DNA of 64,000 nt from Dama dama (lineage: Eukaryota; Chordata; Mammalia; Artiodactyla; Cervidae), in assembly GCF_033118175.1 (NCBI RefSeq), contig NC_083701.1, positions 8,947,501 through 9,011,500 of the forward strand, written 5' to 3'. Under the pieces are notes generated by a model, which had not been told where the DNA came from, searched no databases, and saw only the letters and a list, made by a program, of their open reading frames with translations. Within the stretch, counting starts at the first letter, position 1, and each line of letters opens with the position of its first letter. Of the stretch, positions 56,687 to 64,000 are shown piece by piece. Position numbers and translations under genes: made by a program.

Positions 56687-56692
56687 GCAAGT
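56684..56692 (+). promoter_or_regulatory. Non-canonical GC splice donor of NDRG1 intron 3
   Basis: The exon-intron junction reads CAG|GCAAGT. Apart from the C at +2, every position agrees with the U1 consensus. GC-AG introns form a small minority of mammalian introns and usually show this compensating strength. The position follows from the known NDRG1 exon boundary after DVQ. Confidence 0.85.
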
Positions 56693-57904
56693 AGAAGATG
56701 TGGCTTCCCTTCCCCCTCGCCTCTTCTGTCTTCTCCTTTCCCCTTTCTTCCATGGGTTAGATCCGTGTTCAGACGTTAGGGCTAAGGGGAGAGATGGAAG
56801 TGGCCTCAGCCGGTTTCCTGCACTCAGCTCCTTCTCCCCAGAGAGAAGTGGGTTTGAGTTCTGACCAAGAAAGCAGGAGCCAGTTAACCTCTGTGAAGGC
56901 CGGACAGAGATCCAACAGCCCCTTTGACCCTGCAGAGCTGGGCAGAGCTGGAAGGCATGTGCAGAGGAAATGGCAAGACATTGGGTGGGCTTGGGACCCT
57001 GTGATGCGAAGGGATGGGGGAAGCAAAGGTTTGATGTTCTTGGCTCCACCTGGGAAAGTGAAACCAGCTTCTCTGTGGTCTTCCAGCTCCCTGTCTGCTC
57101 AGGTTGGCATGGGAGCAAGAGGGGGGTTGCCTCTGGAGGTTTGTCCAGGAACAAGCTTTCAGGAGAGGGGTTGACCTCTCTTAGCCCAGGGGTGGGTCAG
57201 AACCTCAGGGACTGTAAGTCTTGGACTCCTTATTCCAAAGCTGCGTGGGCCCCTGCACTGCGCTGGGCCCTGGGAGCAGAGCTGGAAGCCTGAGCACATC
57301 CAGGTCACGTGGGCTTCCTGGAGAAGACAGGGCCTCGTACAGGCTGTGTGCAGGCTGTCATGCTCACCTGGCCCTCTGCTTGCCCATCACACGGGTACCC
57401 CAGCGTCCAGCCCATCCTGAGTCCTGCAACTCCATCATACCACTCACCTCCTTCCTCCCCTCAAAGAGCTCCCTGGTCCTCCTGAATCTCAGATTTCAAT
57501 GATTGGCCCGCCATCCATCAGAGGCTGTGAATCTTGGCATTGTCTTTGGAAGGAAGGGGAAAGAGGGAGTGGGGTTGGAAACACTGGCTGGTGTGAAGTC
57601 AGGGAGGTGAGTGCAAAGAGCGCAGGTGAGGTGCGTGGGCCTCAGTGTGTTACGGGTCATCCTGGCTGTTCCTGCAGGCCACCCTGACCCCGGGCCCCGG
57701 GAACCCCTGGGGTATCCAAGGTGTTGGTTTCTGTTCAGCCATTTGTCCTCTGAGGCTAACACATCCCACTGTGTTATATTGCCTAGTTCAGAACACACTG
57801 ATTGCACCATCATTGTGCGCCAGGCCCTGGACACTGAGGCAGACGTGGCCCCTGAACTCTGCAGGCACACCCCATTGAGCCCCAAGAGCATTGAACAGCC
57901 AGGT

Positions 57905-57990
57905 CACTGTCTTCATTCTTAGAGTTTAGGAAGCTGCGGCTCAGAGGTTAGGTGTGCCTGGTCTGTGGTTGCACGGCTAGCACCGTGCTC
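57905..57990 (-). repeat. MIR SINE fragment
   Basis: GAAGCTGCGGCTCAGAGGTT then GTGGTTGCACGGCTAGC. Confidence 0.55.
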
Positions 57991-58409
57991 TTTGCAGTTT
58001 GACCGTGAAACCTGCTTTCACAGCCTCCTGGTCGTGTCTGTGTCAGGGCCATGAGCAGGAGGCCTGAGCAACGGTCAGCAGCCACCATGTGCCATTTGCT
58101 TCAGAAGGGGCACTGGCTTGGCTTGAAGGTGACTCCGTGAGCTAGCAGGGAAGCTCCCTGCCTGAGGGAGGGCCTTCCAGCCTGGGGCCCTCGAGCCTCC
58201 CTTGCTGTTAGCGGGTGTCTGGGGCAGGCAACAGGGACAGCTTGGGCCGGGACAGGTCGTTCCCACACTAGGTGTTTGTGGTTAAAAGCAGCTGAGTCGT
58301 GAGATACCCTCTCATCCTTCAGGAGCGTCTCCCTGACTCATCAGCCTGGGTTTACAGCATCGCTGCTGTCCCAGCCTCTCGGTACCTCCGCAGCGGATGC
58401 ACCCAGACC

Positions 58410-58500
58410 AGGGCTGACATCTCCCCATTTTATGAATGAAGGAACTGAGCCACCCAGACAGTGAGAATTGCCACGGTCAGGCTGCAGCTGAGACATCGTG
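58410..58500 (-). repeat. MIR SINE fragment
   Basis: CTCCCCATTTTATGAATGAA then GGAACTGAGCCACCC. Confidence 0.75.
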
Positions 58501-58549
58501 GCATCCTGAACAAAAGCATCTTTCCCCCCACCCTTTTTGAGTCAGGTCA

Positions 58550-58650
58550 ATCAGATTTAATTCTAGCTGACCTTTTTAAGGTGTGTGCCTTGAGCAAGTT
58601 ACTCAGAACTTCTGAACCAGTTACCTGCCCTCTGTAACGCAACAGTAAGA
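58550..58650 (+). repeat. MIR SINE fragment
   Basis: TGTGTGCCTTGAGCAAGTTA then CTCAGAACTTCTGAACC. Confidence 0.6.
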
Positions 58651-58667
58651 ACGGATGCTTTTGAGTC

Positions 58668-58830
58668 CTAACTGTGTGCCAGGTACTGTTCTAAGCACCC
58701 TGCCCTTATTTAATCAAGTATGTTCATTCACTCTTCATAAGAGCCCTGGTTGCGGCGGGGGGGTGGGGGCAGTTCTGCTATCGTCTTGTTACAGATGAGC
58801 AGTGCCTCCAAGTCACGCAGCCAGGGAGGC
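58668..58830 (-). repeat. MIR SINE
   Basis: TGTGTGCCAGGTACTGTTCT, TTGTTACAGATGAGCAG, CACGCAGCCAGGGAGG; opposite in orientation to the MIR just before it. Confidence 0.75.
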
Positions 58831-59489
58831 CCCCGGATTTCATGTTCCCCTCTCTCCTGGGTGTAACTCAGACTCCAGTGATGTTCATGGTTGTGTTTAC
58901 TGCTCAGGAAGCAGAGGCCACGCTCTCTGCAAGAACGCAGGTTACAGGAACGGATGGATGTATGGACATGACGGTTAGACTCTGGGGTCTGGAGACCTCC
59001 TGAGCCACCAGCTCCCTCCAGCACAGGTCCCTGGGGAGTGGGAAGAAACATGATCAGATCGCCAGGCACACTTTCTCCTCTGGGGTCACTGCAGGTGGGA
59101 ACATCAGTGGGGTGGTCTTGGCTGAATCTACAGCCCCTCTAGAGCTGGAAGCCGGGCCACCTGGTGGGCTCAGCCCACCTTTTGTGCAGAGGAACAGAGA
59201 GAGGGCCCTGGGATGGGTGGGGCTGCTCCCCAGGGTCTGAGACTTGAGCCAGGAGTGGAGGCTGTGAGTAACTCAGGCCCTGGGACAAAGGCTAGTCTTC
59301 CACCCCCACCATCACCCGCTGTGTCTTGTTCTTTCGTCCCACTGTGGCTCAGACTATCAGCTCCCTCCCCTTCTAGGCCATCAGAGGGTGGGGTTGCCTG
59401 AACCCATCACTTCACTGGCTGCTTCAGCACCCAGTACACAGACCTTGGTCCTCAGAGAGCACACGGTCTCATGGGACATACTGGTCGTG

Positions 59490-59590
59490 CTCTTTACAGC
59501 ACTGGTTTAAGAAGAGAATCAGGGCTGGGAAGTCACTTGCCTGAGGTCCCCCTGCAGTGAAAGGAAGGTGGCAGCAGACCCCGGGCCTTC
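59490..59590 (-). repeat. Possible MIR SINE fragment
   Basis: AAGTCACTTGCCTGAGGTCC then AGCAGACCCCGGGCC. Confidence 0.5.
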
Positions 59591-59649
59591 TCTCTCCCAG
59601 CCTTGAGAGCCTCCTGTTCTGCATCACCTGATGAGGCTGCCTTAGTGAT

Positions 59650-59785
59650 GCTTCCTGTGAGCCAGGCCCTGTGCTAAGGGCTTCCCAGCCAGTATCTCAC
59701 TTAATGCCTCAACAATAGCATAAGCAGAAGTGCCATTATCCCCATCACTCAGATGGGGAAACTGAGGCTGGAGGGTGGGGCCGGG
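59650..59785 (-). repeat. MIR SINE
   Basis: GAGCCAGGCCCTGTGCTAAG, TATCTCACTTAATGCCTCAA, CAGATGGGGAAACTGAGGCT. Confidence 0.92.
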
Positions 59786-60411
59786 CATCACTCCCAAATC
59801 TGTCTCAGCAGAAAGGGAGCTTGTGCTCTCACTGTGTGGTTCACAGGCCGAGGTCTCTGTCTGCCCCATCCCTGGGCCAGAGCTCCGTCCACTGGTCTCT
59901 GTCTCAGGACTCTGGGCATGTGGGTGTGCTGGGGACAGTGGGAGGTAAATAGACTGTCTCCAGGCTTCCCAGGTCTAGATCATGCAGACCCTCCTTCTAC
60001 AGTGGGAGAAGCTGAAGGACAGAGAGAGGGGGATCGCTTGTGCAGTGGTGTGTGGTGGGGGAGCTAACAGGGGTGACATTGGATCCTCGTCTGGCCATTT
60101 CCCACCATCAGGAAAATAGGGTTGCGGGGCGGAAGGGCTGGAAAGACGCAACAGCTATGCCAGCCTTGGCCCTGGCTGTCTGGTGGACTCCGAGGGCAGT
60201 TGGGCTGGAGTGACAGTCCCAGGGGCCGGCTGATCATTCGGGGTTGGGCTGGGCGGGGCCCGGGGCAGGGAGGCGAACCTACTTTCTCTGTCACTGAAAT
60301 GTCAGCTCTTGTCCCCGGCCCTGCCTTCCACAGGAAGCGGCTCTCAGGTCTGTGGTTTTGTCTTCCTGCAGCAGCCTTGTGATGTCTGTCTCCCCCAGGG
60401 TCAAGGCCACA

Positions 60412-60532
60412 GAGTCACCCAGACTCTGCGTTTTCGAGAGCCAGGTTTGCCCTTTCCTGGCTGCCTGGCCCAGAGCAAGATGCTTCACCTCCCTCAGGCC
60501 TCAGTTTCCCCATCTGGCACATGGGGACCAAG
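60412..60532 (+). repeat. MIR SINE
   Basis: CAGAGCAAGATGCTTCACCT then CAGGCCTCAGTTTCCCCATC. Confidence 0.82.
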
Positions 60533-60610
60533 ACTCCAGCTAGTGTAGAGGGAACCTGGTGTGATGTTTCCCAGTCAGTGTTGGCCCAATAACACACCCG
60601 GTTTTTCCAA

Positions 60611-61110
60611 TTGTTTTTTTGTGTGTTGAAATACATATATAACCTAGGGTTTCTCCGATGGCTTAGCTGCAAAGACTCCTCCTATAATACAGGAGATGCA
60701 GGAGATGCGTGGTCGGGACGATCCCCTGGAGGAGGAAATGGTAACCCACTCCAGTATTCTGGGGCTTCCCTGGTGGCTTAGCTGGTAAAGAATCTGCCTG
60801 CAATGCAGGAGACCTGGGTTTGATCCCTGGATCGGGAAGATCCCCTGGAGAAGGGAAAGGCTACCCACTCCAGTATCCTGGCCTGGAGAATTTCATGGAC
60901 TGTATAGTCCTTGGGGTCTCAAAAAGCCGGACATGACTGAGCGACTTTCACTTTCTCTCCCTTTCCATTATGGTTTAGCTCAGGATATTGAATATAGTTC
61001 CCTGTGCTATATGGTAGGACCTTGTTGTTTATCTATTATACATGCAATCGTATACATCTACTAACCCCAAACTCCCAATCCAGCGCTCTCCCCACCTCCT
61101 TCCCCTTGGC
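60611..61110 (-). mobile_element. Ruminant L1 3' end, split by a tandem Bov-tA
   Basis: GTTTTTTTGTGTGTTGAAAT before and AGGATATTGAATATAGTTCC, CTGTGCTATATGGTAGGACC, AACCCCAAACTCCCAATCCA after the SINE. Confidence 0.85.
60645..60957 (+). mobile_element. Tandem (dimeric) Bov-tA SINE
   Basis: A first unit from TAGGGTTTCTCCGATGGCTT, then a second head GGGGCTTCCCTGGTGGCTTA at about 60770, ending ACTGAGCGACTTTCACTTTC. Confidence 0.93.
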
Positions 61111-61134
61111 AACCTTCAGAGCTCTTTCCATCTT

Positions 61135-61391
61135 TTTTTCTTAAGTATTTATTTGTTTAAGATGCAGCAGATCCCTGGGTTGGGAAGATCCCCCAGAGGA
61201 GGAAATGGCAGCCCACCCAGTACTCTTGCCCAGAAAATCCCATGGACTGGCTGTGCTGGGTCTTAGTTGCAGCATACAAATTCCTAGTTGTGACATGGGG
61301 TCTTGTTCCCTGATCAGGTATCAAACCCAGGCCCCCTGTATTGGGAGTGTGGAGCGTGGAGGCTTAGCCCCTGAACCACCAGGAAAGCCCC
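61135..61391 (-). mobile_element. CHR-type SINE containing a Bov-tA-like internal segment
   Basis: The outer parts are CHR (GTGCTGGGTCTTAGTTGCAG, TGAACCACCAGGAAAGCCC). 61168-61248 reads as a Bov-tA middle (GATCCCTGGGTTGGGAAGAT, AAAATCCCATGGACTG). The whole is bounded by an 18-bp TSD, CAGAGCTCTTTCCATCTT at 61117-61134 and 61392-61409, with one mismatch. Confidence 0.8.
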
Positions 61392-61849
61392 CAGAACTCT
61401 TTCCATCTTGCAAAACTGTAACTCTGTCCCCATGAAATACTAATTCCCCATTCCCCTCCCTGCATCCCCTGACAGCCACCATTCTGCTTCCTGTTTCTAG
61501 GAGTTTGACTCCTCTCAGTACCTCATGTAAGTGGCATCATGCAGTATTTGTCCTTTGTGATTAGCTTGCTTCACTTAATGTGACGTCCTCACGTTTCGTC
61601 CACGCTATAGCCAGTGTCAGCACACCATCCCCTTTTAAGCTTGAGTACTGCTGCTCTGTTATACGTCTAGGCTGCATTTTGCTTATCCTTTTATCCACCA
61701 GTGGACGTTTGGGTTGTTTCCAGCCTTTGGGTGTCGTGATTAGTGCCACTGTGAACACGGCTGTCCAGCGTCTGTTCGTGGCTCTTTCGGTCTTTTTGGG
61801 CACGTACACAAAAGTGAAATTGTTGGATCCTCTGGTTATTGTTTTTGTT

Positions 61850-62172
61850 GTTCAGTTGCTAAGTTGTGTCCAGCTCGTTGCGACCCCATGTATGGCAGCA
61901 CACCAGGCTTCCCTGTCCTTCACTATCTCCTGGAGTTTGCTCAAACTCAGATCCATTGAGTCAGTGATGCCATCCAATCATCTCATCCTCTGTTGATCCC
62001 TTCCCCTCCTCCCCTCAGTCTTTTTCCAGCATCAGGGTCTTTTACAATGAGTCGGCTCTTTGCATCAAATGGTCAAAATATTGGAGCTTCAGCTTCAGCG
62101 TCAGTCTTTCCAATGAATATTTAGGGTTGATTTCCTTTAGGATGGACTGGTTTGATCTCTTTGCGGGCCATA
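61850..62172 (-). mobile_element. BovB LINE 3' fragment
   Basis: TTCAGTTGCTAAGTTGTGTC to GATCTCTTTGCGGGCC. It is the only BovB recognised within the NDRG1 portion of the window. Confidence 0.9.
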
Positions 62173-62554
62173 GGTTTCTAAAATTTTGGTCATTGGAGGA
62201 ACCTTGAAGACGTAGTTTATCTGTTCCCTGTGAAGATAATTCATCACTTTTGTGTCACTTGTGACCGTTCGCAGAGCTCTGTCATATGCTCCCGTCCCTG
62301 GCACAGGGGGGAGGTAGAGCGGAGAACAAGGGTGGGGGCCCCACCCGTCTGCACCCGTGGACCTGAGGGTGGCTAGGGCAGGGGTGGTGGGTGTTCTGCA
62401 TCCTCTGGACATCAGCAGAGTGAGGACCTGAAGACCACAGAGGATGAAAGCCTGGGCAAGGGGCCGGGGAGGCTTTGTCAGCCTGGGCCGAGCCCTCCCA
62501 CTGGATCCCAGAGCTCTCCTGGGAGCTGGAGGCATTTTTCCAACTGTGCTTGCC

Positions 62555-63085
62555 TTTGTCCCTTTCACAAACGCCTGCTTTGTGCCTGGCATCATCTTTG
62601 GCGCTGGGGATACAGGGGCGAGTGTGACAGGCAGTGACCCTATTTCCAGGGAAGTCAGTTCTAAAGGAGTGTATTGCTCAGCACCGTTCTGAGTGACCTG
62701 CCCGTTTGGTGTTCCTACTGCTCACAAGGAGCCCTGTCTGCCTCTGACAGATGGACAGCCTGAGCGCACAGAGGTTCAGTCACTTGCCTGAGGTCACGGG
62801 GTGCAGGCGGGATAAGGCTGGGATTGCAGCCACTCCTTCTGAGTCCTTGGAAGCCGAGGGGGGTGGAGTGGGGCACCTGTGATTGAGCTTGATGACAAAT
62901 TGAACTATCGTCGGGGCTTGGAGGATGATGGCACAGGCTGCAGTGATGGGGTGAGGACTTCAGCTGAGGCGTCGGGAAAGGCTTTTGGAGCAGGTGACCC
63001 TGGACTGAGACCTGAGGGAAACGTGGACTCCTGTGACAGAAGAGCAGGGACCGATCACCCGTGCAAAGGCGGCAGCACTCGCAGA
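62555..63085 (+). repeat. L2 LINE remnant interrupted by a MIR
   Basis: TTTGTGCCTGGCATCATCTT, GGCGCTGGGGATACAGGGGC before and GGAGCAGGTGACCCTGGACT, GAGACCTGAGGGAAACGTGG after the MIR follow sense L2. Confidence 0.7.
62690..62860 (-). repeat. MIR SINE
   Basis: CTGACAGATGGACAGCCTGA, GGTTCAGTCACTTGCCTGAG, GGGATTGCAGCCACTCC. Confidence 0.8.
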
Positions 63086-63150
63086 GGGCCCCCTGGCTCG
63101 GATTCTGAGTCTTCTTCCTCTAAGCTGCTGATAGACTCCACCTTACCAAT

Positions 63151-63358
63151 TTGTTGTTTAGTTGCTCAGTCGAGTCTGACTCTGCGACCCCACAGACTGA
63201 AGCCCACCAAGCCCCTCCGTCCATGGGATTCTCCAGGCAAAACTGCTGGAGTGAGTTGCCATTTCCTTCTCCAGGGCATCTTCCCGACCCAGGGATTGAA
63301 CCCACATCTCCTGCATTGGCAGGCAGATTCTTTACCACTGGGCCACCAGCGAAGTCCC
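63151..63358 (-). mobile_element. Bov-A SINE
   Basis: TTTAGTTGCTCAGTCGAGTC to GGGCCACCAGCGAAGTCC. Perfect 10-bp TSD CCTTACCAAT at 63141-63150 and 63359-63368. Confidence 0.94.
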
Positions 63359-63789
63359 CCTTACCAATGAACCGCAATATTTGAGCTAACCAAGTACCAA
63401 GTGATGTTTTGTCAAGGTTGCTTCCGAACAGATCTTTGGATAAAACTATATTCATTTGGATTTGGCTCCTGGATCCGGTTGACTCACAATGTTTATGAAG
63501 GTTTCCCGCAGATTTCCAGCAGTCTCTAAAACCGTGGGTGTGAGTCACTTCTGAAGGGCGTCCTTCAGAAGGCACTTTGCACTGTAAAGGCTGATGTTCT
63601 CTGGGTCCTGGTGGCTTACTGCTCACAGTGCCAGGAGCAGAGACTGACAGCCTTGCTAAGGGCAGCTGATGGGCGTCCCAGCCCAGGCACTCGCCTGCAC
63701 ACCCTGACCTCAGATTCACACGGGGGCTCCTGCCTGCGCTGGGCTTCAGCTTCTCTGATGAGCCAGGCCTCCCCAGGCTCTTTCATTGA

Positions 63790-63890
63790 ATCTTTTGGGA
63801 CTTGCACCCTCATGCCCGCCTGACAGATGAGGAAACCGAGGCATTCCCATGGCCAGGAGCAGTGAAGGGGCCACATTGAACCCAACTCTG
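63790..63890 (-). repeat. MIR SINE
   Basis: CCTGACAGATGAGGAAACCG then AACCCAACTCTGCC. Confidence 0.78.
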
Positions 63891-64000
63891 CCCCAGATCG
63901 ACTCTGTCAACCAGGACACATACTGCAGGATTAACCCCCGGAATGGCCAACCTACGTTTTATGGACTAGGTTCCAGTTCACCTTTGCAATTTTTTATCAG

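Larger units (their letters stand above)
61111..62215 (-). repeat. L1M LINE remnant, split by a CHR SINE and a BovB
   Basis: CAGAGCTCTTTCCATCTT, then from 61392 GCAAAACTGTAACTCTGTCC, CACCATTCTGCTTCCTGTTT, CTTTTATCCACCAGTGGACG, AGTGAAATTGTTGGATCCTC, and after BovB ATTGGAGGAACCTTGAAG. Confidence 0.82.
40332..64000 (+). other. NDRG1: NDRG1 gene, 5' part (exons 1-3, gene runs off the window)
   Basis: This is the transcription unit of N-myc downstream regulated gene 1, a stress-responsive cytoplasmic protein with an alpha/beta-hydrolase fold but no known catalytic activity. From family knowledge, it is induced by hypoxia, metal chelation, p53 and differentiation, repressed by MYC/MYCN, phosphorylated by SGK1, and acts in endosomal recycling and myelin maintenance; human loss causes CMT4D neuropathy. 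The sequence shows a TATA/GC-box promoter, a non-coding exon 1 (40332-40456), exon 2 with the start codon (52676-52756) and exon 3 (56651-56686). Introns 1 and 2 are 12219 and 3894 bp, and intron 3 is longer than 7.3 kb. The 33 encoded residues match the remembered human N-terminus apart from Leu for Met at position 5. Exon 4, expected to begin EQDIETLHG, was not found up to 64000. Identification is very secure; the transcription start is inferred. Confidence 0.95.
56687..64000 (+). other. NDRG1 intron 3 (incomplete)
   Basis: The intron starts with the GC donor after exon 3 and does not end within the window. 56690-57900 and 58830-59490 show no clear repeat or exon. From 60611 onward it becomes repeat-dense (L1, CHR SINE, BovB, L2, MIR, Bov SINE). 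I looked for sequence encoding EQDIETLHGSV (start of exon 4) and did not find it. Confidence 0.85.

Noticed and set aside
56691..56692. Alternative canonical GT donor five bases after exon 3
   Set aside because: Its use would shift the reading frame and disagree with the known NDRG1 exon boundary.
56549..57154. 201-codon minus-strand open frame opposite exon 3
   Set aside because: It is a shadow opposite a confirmed NDRG1 exon and has no recognisable domain.
1425..63358. tRNA genes suggested by the tRNA-like heads of the SINEs
   Set aside because: The heads are degenerate tRNA-derived SINE promoters attached to SINE bodies. None forms an independent cloverleaf gene.
1425..63358. Repeated similar units that could suggest a CRISPR-like array
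   Set aside because: The repeats are dispersed SINEs and LINEs with their own TSDs, irregular spacing and both orientations.
1432..63384. Many frames containing phrases such as GFSRQEYWSGLPFPSPGD or AGDARDVGLIPGSER
   Set aside because: These are conceptual translations of Bov-tA/Bov-A SINE copies, repeated throughout the window, and not host genes.
56687..64000. NDRG1 exon 4 within the window
   Set aside because: No sequence encoding EQDIETLHG with an acceptor was found, so it presumably lies downstream.

Overview
The window is nuclear DNA from a ruminant, almost certainly a bovid (cattle, sheep, goat or a relative). The evidence is the repeats. There are about 23 copies of the tRNA-derived Bov-tA/Bov-A SINEs, including one Bov-A2 dimer with its linker. 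There are twelve fragments of the RTE-type LINE BovB, ruminant L1 3' ends, and CHR-type cetartiodactyl SINEs. Older mammalian repeats (MIR, L2, L1M, MLT1/MST LTRs, hAT and mariner remnants) lie underneath. The species cannot be fixed from sequence alone. No bacterial, plasmid, phage or CRISPR feature is present.

One protein-coding gene is recognised: the 5' part of NDRG1 (N-myc downstream regulated 1), on the + strand. A CpG-rich promoter has three GC boxes (40261-40295) and a TATA box (40304-40310), followed by a non-coding first exon (about 40332-40456). Exon 2 (52676-52756) carries the start codon at 52694 and 21 codons. Exon 3 (56651-56686) carries 12 codons. Together they encode the NDRG1 N-terminus, MSRELQDVDL... 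to ...GLLQEFDVQ. The donor after exon 3 is GC rather than GT. Exon 4 was not found, so the remaining coding sequence lies beyond base 64000.

Layout: 1-39900 is intergenic, and no gene was recognised in it. It is a layered repeat landscape, with several nests of young ruminant elements inside MLT1/MST LTRs, which themselves sit inside older MIR or L2 copies. A long, decayed L1M occupies about 14.4-18.2 kb and has been hit by three BovB copies and one SINE. 39930-41300 is the NDRG1 CpG island. 40457-52675 is intron 1, comparatively rich in MIR and free of BovB, with candidate regulatory motifs (CACGTG cluster, NF-E2/AP-1 pair, CArG box). 52757-56650 is intron 2. 56687-64000 is the start of intron 3.

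Most long open frames in the window are artefacts of SINE consensus sequence or of the GC-rich island. I found no undescribed gene system. The most interesting observations are the GC-AG intron in NDRG1, the overlapping Egr-1/Sp1-like promoter sites, two independent SINE insertions at the homologous site of two MLT1 LTRs, an internally deleted BovB, and the palindromic mariner remnants. Repeat family names come from recognition of consensus sequences by eye, so boundaries are approximate unless a target-site duplication (TSD) is given.
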